The notes below the pieces were generated by a model. It had not been told where the DNA came from and did no database searches. It saw only the letters and a program-made list of their open reading frames with translations. From assembly GCA_016710335.1 (NCBI GenBank), contig JADJXQ010000003.1:248001-312000 (forward strand): a stretch of 64,000 nucleotides of DNA, in the 5' to 3' direction. The translations under genes and the position numbers were made by a program. Every line of letters starts with the position of its first letter. The first letter of the stretch is position 1. The stretch is from Rhodospirillales bacterium (lineage in GTDB: Bacteria > Pseudomonadota > Alphaproteobacteria > Rhodospirillales > Defluviicoccaceae). This document shows, in pieces, positions 33,247 through 42,824 of this stretch.

Positions 33247-36200
33247 GTGCGCTTTCAAGAGCTTCACCTCAAGTGCTACGGTCCGTTCAGCGACCGGGTG
33301 CTGGCGTTCGCGCCCGGCGAGCACGACTTCCATGCGATCTATGGCCGTAACGAGGCCGGCAAGACGACGACCTTGCGGGCTCTGTCGAACTTCCTGTTCG
33401 GGTTCGAGGATCGCCGTAAGGACGCTGTCGGTGATGATTTTCTGCACGAGAAGCGGGCGCTCCGCATCGGCGCCGTCATCCGCGCCACTTCGGGGCAGGT
33501 GCTCACACTTTATCGCCGCAAGGGCCGCACCGGCACCTTGCTCGATGCCGATGACCGGGCCGTGGACGATGGCGCGCTCGAACCCGTCCTCGGGACCATG
33601 CACCGCGAGCTGTTCCACCGCTTGTTCGGCCTCGATCACGTGCGCCTGCGGGCCGGCGGCGAGGACATTCTGCAGGGCGGCGGCGAGGTCGGCCTCACCC
33701 TGTTCGAAGCGAGCGCGGGACTGGTCGGCCTGCGCGGCGTACTGGATGATCTGTGCCGGGACGCCGACGCGATCTTTCGTCCGCGCGGCCAGACCCAGTC
33801 GCTGAATCAGGCGTTGAGCCGCTACCGCGAGGCGCGCACCCGCATCCGCGATGCGACGCTCTCCGAGGAAACCTGGCATCAGGCAGCCGAGGCGTGCCGG
33901 CAACTGGAGGCCGATCAGAACGACCTCGGGCACCAGCTCGACGACCGGCAGAAGGCGCGGACGCGGCTGGAGCGTATCCGCCGCAACCTTCGCGACCTGG
34001 TCGTCCGCCGCAGCATCGAGAGCACCCTTGCCGAGTTGGCGGCGGTGCCCGAGCTGCGGGACGGATTCGGCGCTGAGCGTCTGGCGGCGCAGGAGCGGCT
34101 CGTTGTCGCCGAGCGGGACGCGGTGCGGGCACGGGAGGCGGCGGACCGCATCAAGGCCGAGCTCGGCGTCGTCGCCGTGCCCGAAGCGCTGCTGGATCAG
34201 GCGCAGGACATCGAGGCATTGCAGGAGGAGCGGGGCAGGGTCCGCGGCGCCCTTATCGACCTCCCGAAATGCCAGATCGAGTTCGCGGCCGTCGAAGCGC
34301 GCATCTCGGAGCGGCTTCGGGAGGCGGATCTGCGCCTGACGGCGGAGGATGCAGCGGCGGCGCTGCCGACGCGGCCTGCGCTGGCGCGACTGCGCGCGCT
34401 GATCAAGAACCACGACGCCCTGACCACCGATCTCGCCCGTGTGCGGTCGGCGGCGCGCGAAGCCGACGAGGCTGTCCGGGCGGCGAACGAGGCGCTCGCC
34501 AAGCTGGATGGCGCACCCGATCCAGCCCCGCTGCGGGCGGCGGTGGAAGGCGTCGGCGAACAGGGGCGCCTCGAAGATGCGCTGAGCGATGCCGAAGCCG
34601 GCGTCGCCCGCATGACCGCGGAGCTCGGCGACCGGCTGGCTGCATTGCCGCTGTGGTCGAGCGCGGCGGAGGAACTGGTGCGGTTTCCGGCGCCGGCCGA
34701 CAAGACCGTCGATCGCTTCGACGCCGACCTCGCCGATGCGGATGTGGCGCTGAGCGCGGCTCGCGCCGCGGTGGCCGCTGTGCACGACACCATCGCCGAA
34801 CTCGAGCGAAACAAGAGCGCCCTCGTCGCGCAAGGACGGATTCCGACCGCGACAAGCGTCGCGGAGGCTCGGACGCGCCGGGACAACGGCTGGCGGCTGA
34901 TCCGCCGCGCCTTCATCGATGCCTCCGGCGATGTCGCTGCCGAGGCCGCGGCGTTCGACGCGCAACGCGCCCTGCCGGAGGCTTACGAGCGGTCCGTCGC
35001 CGAAGTGGATGCCCTGACCGACGCTCTCTACAACGAAGCGGAACGGGTGGCGCGGTTCCAGGAGCTTGACGCCGCCCATCGGCGGGCGCTGGAGCAACTG
35101 GCCACGGCGCAGGAACTCCAAGCCGCCGCGGCCGATCGACGAGGGGCGCTGGAGCGGGCTTGGCGGGATCTGTGGGCGGCGCTAGGCCGGGAGCCGTTGC
35201 CGCCTGCTGAAATGGGCGTGTGGCTCCGTCACCGTGCGGACATCGTGACGATGATCGGGGCCGTCAGGAATCAGCGTGACCAGATCAACGCCCTGCAACG
35301 GAGGATCGGCGAGGCGCGCCGCGTCCTCATCGACGCGCTCTTGCCGTTCGGCGAAACCGCCTCGGCGCCCGGCGAGACGGTTGTGGCGCTGCTGCGGCGC
35401 GGCAAGGCCACGCTCGCCGCGATCATGGAACTCCGCGCCGAGCGTCTTCGCTTGAACGATCGCCGCGACGAAGCAGAGAGGACGCGGGACCGCGAACGGC
35501 AACGCCTGGCGCGCGTCGAGACGGCGCTGACGGAGTGGCAGGCGGAGTGGGGGCGGGCGGTCGGCGTTCTCGCACGGCCCCAGGATGCGACGACCGAGGA
35601 GGTCGAGGCGGTGCTTGAGATCGTCGACGACCTGCGCACCTTGCTGGTGAGCTGGTCCGACCTCCGCCACCAGCGCATCGAGGCCATGCAGGATCACATC
35701 GCCGGTTTCGAACGCCGGGTTGGCGCCGTCGCCCTGGCGGCGGCGCCGGATCTGCGGGATGAGCCGGCGGTGGACGCCGTCCGCCACCTGTGCGAACGCC
35801 TCAAGCACGCCCGGAACGAGCACCATCGCCGTCAGCAGTTGCAGGCCGATCTGGCGCGGGAGCATGCGGCCCTCCGAGCCGCGGAAACCGCCGCCGGCGA
35901 GGCGACCGCGGCATTGGAACGTCTCTGCCGGGAGGCGGGGCGCGACCGTCCCGAGGACCTCGACCACGTCGAACGGCAGGCTCTTCATAAAGCTCAGAAA
36001 TTGAGGGACCTCGAGGAGATCGAGGCGCGCTTGCTGGAGCACAATCCGGCTTGCGATCTTCAGCAGATCGAAGCGGAGGCGGCGAGCGAAGATTCCGACA
36101 GCTTGCCGGGGCGGAGCGAGGCGTTGGATCAGGAGATTGCGGAGCTGTCCACCCGCCGCTCGGAGCTGGCGCGGCGGATCGGCGAGATCAGCAATCAGCT

Positions 36201-36771
36201 CCAGGGCATGGACGGCGGCGACGCTGCGGCGCGCGCCGCCCAGGACGCGGAGGCGCAACTGGCGCGGATTCGGGAAGACGCCGAGCGCTGCATCACCTAC
36301 CGGGTGGCGATCGCGCTGTTGACCCGCGCCGTCGCCGCCTACCGGGAGAGCCACCAGGGTCCGTTGCTCGCGCACGCCGGCGCGCTCTTCGGAAGCCTCA
36401 CCTGTCGTTCGTTCGAGGGCCTGGCGACCGATCTGGACGACCGGGACCAGCCGGTGCTCCTCGGCATCCGCCCCGGGGGCGCGTCGTTGACCGTGGACGC
36501 GATGAGCGACGGGACCCGCGACCAGCTTTACCTCGCCATCCGCCTGGCGGCGATCGAGGCCTACCTGGCGCACAATGAGCCGATGCCGCTGGTCCTCGAC
36601 GACATCCTGATCAATTTCGACGACGCCCGCGCGGCGGCGACGTTGCGTGTGCTATATGATCTGAGCCGCCGCACGCAGGTGCTGCTGTTTACCCATCACA
36701 CCCACCTCATCGACCTGGCGCGGGCGGCGATCGGTGAGCAGCGGATATCCGTGCTTACGCTCGACTCCTGA
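33247..36771 (+). CDS. YhaN-like SMC/SbcC-type AAA ATPase
   Basis: The 1174-residue protein begins MRFQELHLKCYGPFSDRVL and has Walker A GRNEAGKTTTLRAL at about residues 36-49. A very long coiled-coil region (about 200-1000) rich in Glu, Arg and Ala follows. The C-terminal ATPase half has the signature-like SDGTRDQLYLAIRLAAIEAYL and Walker B PLVLDDILINFDD, then LFTHHTHLIDLAR. Together with the preceding YhaO-like nuclease it forms a Rad50/Mre11-like pair. GTG at 33247 starts 9 bp after yhaO. The ATPase is larger than Bacillus YhaN (about 960 residues). Confidence 0.92.
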   Translation: MRFQELHLKCYGPFSDRVLAFAPGEHDFHAIYGRNEAGKTTTLRALSNFLFGFEDRRKDAVGDDFLHEKRALRIGAVIRATSGQVLTLYRRKGRTGTLLDADDRAVDDGALEPVLGTMHRELFHRLFGLDHVRLRAGGEDILQGGGEVGLTLFEASAGLVGLRGVLDDLCRDADAIFRPRGQTQSLNQALSRYREARTRIRDATLSEETWHQAAEACRQLEADQNDLGHQLDDRQKARTRLERIRRNLRDLVVRRSIESTLAELAAVPELRDGFGAERLAAQERLVVAERDAVRAREAADRIKAELGVVAVPEALLDQAQDIEALQEERGRVRGALIDLPKCQIEFAAVEARISERLREADLRLTAEDAAAALPTRPALARLRALIKNHDALTTDLARVRSAAREADEAVRAANEALAKLDGAPDPAPLRAAVEGVGEQGRLEDALSDAEAGVARMTAELGDRLAALPLWSSAAEELVRFPAPADKTVDRFDADLADADVALSAARAAVAAVHDTIAELERNKSALVAQGRIPTATSVAEARTRRDNGWRLIRRAFIDASGDVAAEAAAFDAQRALPEAYERSVAEVDALTDALYNEAERVARFQELDAAHRRALEQLATAQELQAAAADRRGALERAWRDLWAALGREPLPPAEMGVWLRHRADIVTMIGAVRNQRDQINALQRRIGEARRVLIDALLPFGETASAPGETVVALLRRGKATLAAIMELRAERLRLNDRRDEAERTRDRERQRLARVETALTEWQAEWGRAVGVLARPQDATTEEVEAVLEIVDDLRTLLVSWSDLRHQRIEAMQDHIAGFERRVGAVALAAAPDLRDEPAVDAVRHLCERLKHARNEHHRRQQLQADLAREHAALRAAETAAGEATAALERLCREAGRDRPEDLDHVERQALHKAQKLRDLEEIEARLLEHNPACDLQQIEAEAASEDSDSLPGRSEALDQEIAELSTRRSELARRIGEISNQLQGMDGGDAAARAAQDAEAQLARIREDAERCITYRVAIALLTRAVAAYRESHQGPLLAHAGALFGSLTCRSFEGLATDLDDRDQPVLLGIRPGGASLTVDAMSDGTRDQLYLAIRLAAIEAYLAHNEPMPLVLDDILINFDDARAAATLRVLYDLSRRTQVLLFTHHTHLIDLARAAIGEQRISVLTLDS

Positions 36772-36797
36772 CATCGCGCCGCGACCGGACTGCCGTC

Positions 36798-38675
36798 ATG
36801 CTCCGCATCTCGAACCTCACTTACCGCATTGGTCCGCGTCTGCTGCTCGACGGGGCGGATGTGACCATCGGCGCCGGCCAGCGGATCGGACTGGTCGGAC
36901 GCAACGGCTGCGGCAAGACGACGCTGTTGCGGTTGATTGCGGGATTCGCGGACGCCGACGGCGGCGCCATCCATATGCCGGCGACGTGGCGGGTCGGCAT
37001 GACGAGCCAGGAGGCGCCGGGCGGCGCGGAAACCCTGGTCGAGACCGTGCTGGCTGCCGACGCTGAGCTGGTCGACCTCACCGGGGAAGCCGAGACCGCC
37101 ACCGATCCCCATCGCATCGCGGAAATCCACACGCGGCTCCATGACAAGGACGCCCATGCCGCCGAGGCCCGCGCCGCGCGCATCCTCGCCGGCCTCGGGT
37201 TCTCGGAGGCGCAGCAGCAGCGCCCGTGCGCCGAGCTGTCGGGAGGCCTGCGCATGCGGGTGGCGCTGGCGGCCTTGCTGTTCAGCCAGCCGGACCTGTT
37301 GCTGCTCGACGAGCCGACCAACCATCTCGATCTCGAAGCGACACTGTGGCTTGAGGACTACCTGCGCGACTATCGCGGCACGATCCTCCTGGTCAGTCAC
37401 GACCGCGGCCTGTTGAACCGGGTCCCGGAAGGGATCGTCCATTTGGAGAGCGGCAAGCTCACCCTCTACGGGGGCGACTACGACCGCTTCGAGCAGACGC
37501 GGGCGATGCGGATGCAACTCGACGACAAGCTGCGGGCGCGCCAGGAGGCGCAGCGCGCCCACATCCAGGCATTCGTGACGCGCTTCCGCTACAAGGCCAG
37601 CAAGGCGCGCCAGGCCCAGTCGCGCCTCAAGATGCTGGCGCGGATGGAGCCGATCCCGGACGATCGTGACCACGACAGCGTCACCTTCGACTTTCCGGAG
37701 CCGGATCCGCTGCCGCCGCCGCTCTACGGCCTTGACGGGGTGGCCGTCGGCTACGACGGCAAGGCGGTGCTGTCGGGGGTGTCGCTGCGGCTCGACAGCG
37801 ACGACCGCATCGCCCTGCTCGGCGCCAACGGCAACGGCAAGTCAACGCTGATCAAGCTGTTGGCCGGACGCCTGGCGCCGATCTCGGGGCACGTCAATCG
37901 GTCGCGCAAGCTGCGCATCGGCTACTTCGCCCAGCATCAAGCCGAAGAGCTCGACCTGGAGGCGACGCCCCTGATCGCGCTCGGCCGCAAGCGGCCGCAC
38001 GACGCGGAGGTGCGGCTGCGCGCTCAGCTCGGGCGCTTCGGCTTCTCGCAGGAACGGGCCGAGACGCCGATCGGAAGTCTCTCCGGCGGCGAGAAGGCGC
38101 GGCTGCTGTTCGCGCTGATGTCTGCCGACCGGCCCCATATCCTGCTCCTCGACGAGCCCACCAACCACCTCGACATGGACTCGCGCCAGGCCCTCGTGCA
38201 GGCGATCAACAGCTTTTGCGGCGCCGTCGTGATCGTCAGCCACGACCCGCATGTGCTGTCCCTGACCGCAGACCGCTTCTGGCTCGTCGACGGCGGGCGG
38301 GTGGAGGGGTTCGACGGCGACCTGGACGACTACCGGGCGCGCCTGTTCGCCGCCGGTCGGGCAGGAACCCGGAGCCGCTCCCCGGACACCGACAGGAGCG
38401 GCGACCGCAAGGAGCAGCGGCGTCGGGCGGCCGAGCGGCGTCAGGCGCTGGCGCCGTTGCAGAAACGCCTGGAGAGCGCCGAGCGGGCCGTGCATCGGCT
38501 GGAGGGCGAGCGCCAGCGCCTGCTCGAGGCGCTGGCCGATCCGGCGCTGTACGACGGCGACAGCGGGGCGCTGGTCGCCATGAAGATGCGCCTCGGCGAC
38601 ACGGAAAAAGCCCTGGAGCGCGCTGAGGCAGCGTGGCTGGAACTCCAGGAATCCTGGGAGGAGGCGCGCGCTTGA
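36798..38675 (+). CDS. ABC-F family ATPase
   Basis: The 625-residue protein has two fused ABC ATPase domains and no transmembrane segment. Domain 1: Walker A GRNGCGKTTLLRL (about residues 34-46), signature LSGGLRMRVALAALL, Walker B LLLLDEPTNHLDLEA. Domain 2: Walker A GANGNGKSTLIKL, signature LSGGEKARLLFALM, Walker B ILLLDEPTNHLDMDS. The linker is Arg/Gln-rich (about 240-290), and a charged coiled-coil tail starts at about residue 520. ABC-F proteins act on the ribosome; the tail is like Uup or YheS. It is 26 bp after yhaN and probably cotranscribed. Confidence 0.93.
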   Translation: MLRISNLTYRIGPRLLLDGADVTIGAGQRIGLVGRNGCGKTTLLRLIAGFADADGGAIHMPATWRVGMTSQEAPGGAETLVETVLAADAELVDLTGEAETATDPHRIAEIHTRLHDKDAHAAEARAARILAGLGFSEAQQQRPCAELSGGLRMRVALAALLFSQPDLLLLDEPTNHLDLEATLWLEDYLRDYRGTILLVSHDRGLLNRVPEGIVHLESGKLTLYGGDYDRFEQTRAMRMQLDDKLRARQEAQRAHIQAFVTRFRYKASKARQAQSRLKMLARMEPIPDDRDHDSVTFDFPEPDPLPPPLYGLDGVAVGYDGKAVLSGVSLRLDSDDRIALLGANGNGKSTLIKLLAGRLAPISGHVNRSRKLRIGYFAQHQAEELDLEATPLIALGRKRPHDAEVRLRAQLGRFGFSQERAETPIGSLSGGEKARLLFALMSADRPHILLLDEPTNHLDMDSRQALVQAINSFCGAVVIVSHDPHVLSLTADRFWLVDGGRVEGFDGDLDDYRARLFAAGRAGTRSRSPDTDRSGDRKEQRRRAAERRQALAPLQKRLESAERAVHRLEGERQRLLEALADPALYDGDSGALVAMKMRLGDTEKALERAEAAWLELQESWEEARA

Positions 38676-38703
38676 CCCTTCGATGCCTCAAGCTTGAGCC
38701 CGC

Positions 38704-39309
38704 TCAGTGGAGAGCGATGACCAGCTTGGCGGCGGGGTCGAAGAGACTGGCGATCGTCCATACATAGATCCGCTCGCGCGGGCCGATGGGGACGACGCGG
38801 GCGGCGTTATGGTCCACGACGCGGGCGTCGGTGCGGAGCTTCAGCGAGCCGGTGCTGGTTATCCCGCGCTCACGCAGGCGGCGCGCGTCGTTCGCCGATA
38901 TTGCGCGGCCTTCGAGGGTGACCTGGCCGGTGGACTCGACGTACTTGATGCCGAAGATGCGATCCGAGCGGCGGACGAAGTTGACGCTGCGGGCCTGCAG
39001 CAGGTCCCCCGAGCGCCGCCACTGCAGGCGAAACACGCCGTCGCCGACATGACGAAGGGTGCGGGTCGCCGGATCGCGCTCAAGGTCGGTCTCGATGCGG
39101 GCGATCTTGGCGCGCCGCTCATCGGCATCGAGGCTGCCCTCGGCGATCTCGCGCACCAGCGGAAGCCAGGCGAGATCGCCATCGAACTTCAGGTCGAAGT
39201 AGCCGGTTCGGGTGATGGTGGCGTCGACGTCGAAGCGGAGCGGCAGAAAGCAACCGTGGAGGCCCGCCGCGGTAACGGCGGCCAGAAGCAGTAACTGCAC
39301 GATCCGCAT
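38704..39309 (-). CDS. Putative lipoprotein of unknown function
   Basis: A 201-residue protein starting MRIVQLLLLAAVTAAGLHGC: a hydrophobic signal peptide with a lipobox-like LHGC at residues 17-20, so lipidation at Cys20 is plausible. The rest is soluble and mixed alpha/beta, with no recognised domain. It contains TRTGYFDLKFDGDLAWLP near the start of the mature part and ends PIGPRERIYVWTIASLFDP, followed by a hydrophobic segment. ATG at 39309 gives the signal; an upstream start at 39345 would precede it. It is convergent with the ABC-F gene and downstream of mazG on the same strand. Confidence 0.65.
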   Translation of the reverse strand: MRIVQLLLLAAVTAAGLHGCFLPLRFDVDATITRTGYFDLKFDGDLAWLPLVREIAEGSLDADERRAKIARIETDLERDPATRTLRHVGDGVFRLQWRRSGDLLQARSVNFVRRSDRIFGIKYVESTGQVTLEGRAISANDARRLRERGITSTGSLKLRTDARVVDHNAARVVPIGPRERIYVWTIASLFDPAAKLVIALH

Positions 39310-39357
39310 TGGCGTCGCCCGGCGCATGGGTCCAGGGGACAGCATAGCCGGGGAGCG

Positions 39358-40170
39358 TTAATCATCCGTGAGCCGAGCCTCGAAGCGTTTCGCCGCGGTC
39401 CACAGCCGTTCCAGTTCGTCCAGATCGGCGTCTTCGGGGCGGCGGCCGCCGTCGGCGGCCAGCATGGCCTCGATGCGCTCGAAGCGGCGCTCGAACTTGC
39501 GGGTTGCGCGGCGGAGCGCCGCCTCCGGGTCGAGGGTCAGCTTGCGCGCCACGTTGACGCAACTGAACAGCAGGTCGCCAATCTCGTCCTCAAGGCGGTC
39601 CGCCGGAGCGCCGGCGGCGATTTCGTCCGCCAGTTCGCCGCTCTCCTCGTCGAACTTGGCGAGCGCCGAAACGGCGTCCGGCCAGTCGAAGCCGACCCGC
39701 GCCGCCCGCTTCTGCAGCTTGAGCGCCCGGGTGAGGGCGGGCAGGGTTCGCGGCACGCCGTCGAGCGCTCCGGCGGGTTCAGGGTTTGCGGCGCCCCGCT
39801 CGGCAGCCTTGTGCTGCTCCCAGCGTTCGGTCTGGGCCGCAGCGCTCTCCACCACCGCGTCGCCGAACACGTGGGGGTGACGGCGGACCATCTTGTCGCA
39901 TATGGCGGCAACCACGTCGTCGAACGCGAAGGCGCCGATCTCGCGCGCCATCTCTGCGTGGTAGACGACTTGCAGCAGGAGATCGCCGAGTTCGTCCTTG
40001 AGGGCAGCCATGTCGTTGCGCTCGATGGCGTCGGCGACCTCGTACGCTTCCTCGATGGTGTAGGGCGCGATGGTGGCGAAGCTCTGCTCGACGTCCCACG
40101 GGCAGCCCCGCTCGGGATCGCGAAGCCTGGTCATTATCGCAAGAAGATCACGGATGTCGGTGCTCATCAT
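39358..40170 (-). CDS. mazG: Nucleoside triphosphate pyrophosphohydrolase MazG
   Basis: MazG hydrolyses canonical and aberrant NTPs to NMP and pyrophosphate. The 270-residue protein has two MazG helical domains. The first shows CPWDVEQSFATIAPYTIEEA and the metal-binding motifs EEAYEVADAI and KDELGDLLLQVVYHAEMA. The second has EESGELADEIAAG and EDEIGDLLFSCVNVAR. The C-terminal RKFERRFERIEAML is typical. Two adjacent ATGs at 40170 and 40167 give the conserved start (MSTDIRDLLAIM). The downstream lipoprotein gene lies 48 bp away on the same strand. Confidence 0.94.
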   Translation of the reverse strand: MMSTDIRDLLAIMTRLRDPERGCPWDVEQSFATIAPYTIEEAYEVADAIERNDMAALKDELGDLLLQVVYHAEMAREIGAFAFDDVVAAICDKMVRRHPHVFGDAVVESAAAQTERWEQHKAAERGAANPEPAGALDGVPRTLPALTRALKLQKRAARVGFDWPDAVSALAKFDEESGELADEIAAGAPADRLEDEIGDLLFSCVNVARKLTLDPEAALRRATRKFERRFERIEAMLAADGGRRPEDADLDELERLWTAAKRFEARLTDD

Positions 40171-40400
40171 CGCCCTCGCATTCGGGCTCGCGGTTGCTCG
40201 GCCTCCCTTAGCGTATCCCGACGGCGTTGCCCAGGTGCGTGGCCCCGCACGGGCGGCCGCGGCTCGTCGACAAATGCGTCGCAGAATCACTTGCAAAATG
40301 CTGCGCCTGTGCGCATATGCTCGCCGCTTGGGCTGAAGAAGAAGATGGAGCCGAAGATCGTCATCTCCAGACGCGGGCTCTGATGGCGTGGGAGGAAGAA

Positions 40401-40943
40401 ATGATCGCGAAACGCTTGTTGCTGACCGCGCCGATCGCGGTTGCGGTGGCCGCCGCCTACGTTGCCGGCGACGCGGCCGGCATTCCGGCGGCTGCCGAAG
40501 AGGTCACCGCCGCGGCGGTGACCTCGTCCGATTCCGTCAGCCGCGGCCGCTACATGGTGGTGATCGGCGGCTGCAACGATTGCCACACCAGCGGCTATCT
40601 GTTCAGCAATGGCGACGTACCCGAGGCGGCCTGGCTCACCGGCGACACGATGGGCTTTCGCGGGCCGTGGGGCACCACATACGCCACCAACCTCCGCCTG
40701 CTGATTCAGGATCTGGGAGAGGACGAATGGGTGGCGATGGCAAGGAACCTCGTCGCCCGACCGCCGATGCCGTGGTTCAACCTGAGGCAGATGCAGGAGC
40801 AGGATCTCCGCGACATCTACCGCTACGTCCGCCATCTCGGCGGGGCGGGGAAACCGGCGCCGGCGGCCGTCGATCCCGATGAAGAGCCCACGACGGCCTA
40901 CATCCTCATGCAGCCGCAGCCTCCGGTCGGACGCGGGCGGTAG
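40401..40943 (+). CDS. Exported monoheme cytochrome c-like protein
   Basis: A 180-residue periplasmic protein. The N-terminal segment IAKRLLLTAPIAVAVAAAYVAG is a signal peptide or anchor. A single heme-binding motif CNDCH lies at about residues 58-62 in VVIGGCNDCHTSGYLF; the probable axial Met is in RPPMPWFN (about residue 119). The middle GFRGPWGTTYATNLR is seen in cytochrome c subunits fused to or associated with alcohol or aldehyde dehydrogenases. No dehydrogenase gene is adjacent. ATG at 40401 has GGAGGAAG about 5 bases upstream. Confidence 0.8.
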   Translation: MIAKRLLLTAPIAVAVAAAYVAGDAAGIPAAAEEVTAAAVTSSDSVSRGRYMVVIGGCNDCHTSGYLFSNGDVPEAAWLTGDTMGFRGPWGTTYATNLRLLIQDLGEDEWVAMARNLVARPPMPWFNLRQMQEQDLRDIYRYVRHLGGAGKPAPAAVDPDEEPTTAYILMQPQPPVGRGR

Positions 40944-40959
40944 GCGCCGGCGGCGCGGC

Positions 40960-42297
40960 TCACTCAGCCGCGGCCGCAGCGAGGCCCCGGTCGAGGTCGC
41001 GGATCAGGTCGTCGACGCTCTCGATTCCAACAGACAGACGGACCACATCGGGGCCGGCACCGGCGGCGACCTGTTGCGCCTCGGTAAGCTGGCGGTGGGT
41101 GGTGGAGGCGGGATGGATGATCAGCGAGCGGGTGTCGCCGAGGTTGGCGAGGTGCGAGAACAGCTCGACCGCTTCGACCAACCTGATGCCCGCTTGGAAT
41201 CCGCCTTTGACTCCGAACGTGAACACCGAGCCGCAACCTCTTGACAGATACTTCTTTGCCAATTCATGATGGGGGCTCGACGGCAGCCCCGGATAGGACA
41301 CCCAGTCGACGCTCGGGTGTTGCGCAAGAAACTCGGCGACCGCCTCGGCATTTTCGCAATGGCGCTGCATGCGGAGCGGCAGGGTTTCGATGCCGGTAAG
41401 CGTGTAGAAGGCATTGGCCGGCGACAGGGACGGACCGAAGTCGCGCAGCGCCACCGCCCGCGCCTTGGTCGTAAACCCGAAATCTCCGAACGTCTCGAAG
41501 AAGGTGAGGCCGTGGTAGGCCGGTTCCGGCGCCGTCATGCCGGGGAACTTGTCGTTCTGTGCCCAGTCGAAGTGGCCGGATTCCACCAGTGCTCCGCCCA
41601 TGGCGTTGCCGTGGCCGCAAAGGAACTTGGTCGTCGAGTGCACAGCGAGGTCGGCGCCCCAGTCGAACGGCCGGAACAGGTACGGGGTGGGGACGGTGTT
41701 GTCTACGATCAGCGGGATGCCGGCAGAATGGGCGATGTCGGCGATCGGCTCCACGTCGACGACCACCGCTCCGGGGTTCGCCAGCTGTTCGACGAAGATC
41801 GCCTTGCAGCGGGGCGTCAAAGCGGCGCGAAAGTTCTCGGGATCGCGCGGATCGACGAAGTGACAGGTCCAGCCGAGCTTCTTGAAGCTGACACCGAACT
41901 GGGTAATGGAGCCGCCGTAAAGGTTGCGGGACGCGATGAACTCGTCGCCCGGCTCCAGCAGCGTGAAGAACGTGAGAAACTGGGCGGCATGACCAGAGGC
42001 GCAGCAGACGGCGGCGCGACCCCCCTCAAGATTGGCGATGCGCTCCTCCAGCACTGCCACGGTCGGATTGGTCAGCCGCGAATAGATGAACCCGAAGGTC
42101 TGCAGGTTGAACAGATCGGCGGCATGGTCGGCGTCCTCGAACACGTAGGCGGTGGTCTGGTAGATCGGGGTCGAGCGGGCGCCGGTGACCGGATCGGGGC
42201 GGGCGCCGGCGTGGACCGCGCGCGTTTCGAAGCCGAACGGGGATGCGCCGCCGCCGTCGGGGCAGTGGGATGAGGATCCGCCGTTGCCGCCGGTCAT
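40960..42297 (-). CDS. metY: O-acetylhomoserine sulfhydrylase (Cys/Met metabolism PLP enzyme)
   Basis: The 445-residue PLP enzyme makes homocysteine from O-acetylhomoserine and sulfide. Family features: FETRAVHAGARPDPVTGARS, then IYQTTAYVFEDADHAADLF, FIYSRLTNPTVAVLEERIA and the PLP-lysine site DLAVHSTTKFLCGHGN. The C-terminal RLSVGIESVDDLIRDL is also typical. ATG at 42297 overlaps the upstream CoA-binding gene stop by 4 bp. The long reading to 42873 is an antisense artefact. Start and length match the usual 420-450. The choice between OAH and OSH sulfhydrylase is by family resemblance. Confidence 0.93.
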   Translation of the reverse strand: MTGGNGGSSSHCPDGGGASPFGFETRAVHAGARPDPVTGARSTPIYQTTAYVFEDADHAADLFNLQTFGFIYSRLTNPTVAVLEERIANLEGGRAAVCCASGHAAQFLTFFTLLEPGDEFIASRNLYGGSITQFGVSFKKLGWTCHFVDPRDPENFRAALTPRCKAIFVEQLANPGAVVVDVEPIADIAHSAGIPLIVDNTVPTPYLFRPFDWGADLAVHSTTKFLCGHGNAMGGALVESGHFDWAQNDKFPGMTAPEPAYHGLTFFETFGDFGFTTKARAVALRDFGPSLSPANAFYTLTGIETLPLRMQRHCENAEAVAEFLAQHPSVDWVSYPGLPSSPHHELAKKYLSRGCGSVFTFGVKGGFQAGIRLVEAVELFSHLANLGDTRSLIIHPASTTHRQLTEAQQVAAGAGPDVVRLSVGIESVDDLIRDLDRGLAAAAAE

Positions 42298-42824
42298 GGC
42301 TGGCGCCTTGGTCTCTTGGCGGAGATGATGCCCGAGTTGACGCCTTGCCACCCGAGTTCGTTGCACAGGCGCCCGTACTCGATCTTGATGCAGCGGTTCA
42401 TGATCACCTGCAGCCCGGCGTCTTCGGCGCGCTGCGCGGCGGCGTCGTGACGCACCCCGAGCTGCATCCAGACGCTCTGGATGCCGAGCCGCTTCTTGAG
42501 GGCGATGGCCTTGTCTACGACCCCGGCGGCCGCGTCGGAGGCACGGAAGATATCGACCATCTCCACCGGCTCGTCGATGTCGTCGAGGCTCGCCCGCGTC
42601 ATCTCCCCCAGGATCGCCGTTCCGGCGACGCCCGGATTGACGGGAATCACGCGGTAGCCCTTGCCCTGCAGATACTTCATGACGAAGTTGGACGGCCGCA
42701 CCCACTTCGGCGAAGCGCCCACCATGGCGATCGTCCGCGTCTCGCGGAGGATGCGACGCACGACCTCGTCGTCGTAACGCAAGGGGACGCCGGTGCGCGT
42801 GGCCGCGATCACCGCCCCGTCCAT
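42294..42824 (-). CDS. CoA-binding domain protein (YccU-like)
   Basis: A 176-residue cytoplasmic protein of the YccU/CoA-binding family, with a single Rossmann fold: ETRTIAMVGASPKWVRPS, FVMKYLQGKGYRVIPVNPG, EMVDIFRASDAAAGVVDKAI and QSVWMQLGVRHDAAAQRAEDAG, then VIMNRCIKIEYGRL. The family may bind CoA; its cellular role is unknown. It overlaps the enoyl-CoA hydratase gene at its start (16 bp) and metY at its stop (4 bp), so the three genes form one translationally linked unit. The constant association with metY in alphaproteobacteria suggests a link to methionine metabolism. Confidence 0.87.
   Translation of the reverse strand: MDGAVIAATRTGVPLRYDDEVVRRILRETRTIAMVGASPKWVRPSNFVMKYLQGKGYRVIPVNPGVAGTAILGEMTRASLDDIDEPVEMVDIFRASDAAAGVVDKAIALKKRLGIQSVWMQLGVRHDAAAQRAEDAGLQVIMNRCIKIEYGRLCNELGWQGVNSGIISAKRPRRQP

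Noticed and set aside
31231..35121. A 1296-codon open frame on the minus strand
   Set aside because: It is antisense to the second TadE gene, yhaO and yhaN. Its composition (Arg, Gln, His, Gly rich, no domain) is that of reverse-strand reading through high-GC coding sequence.
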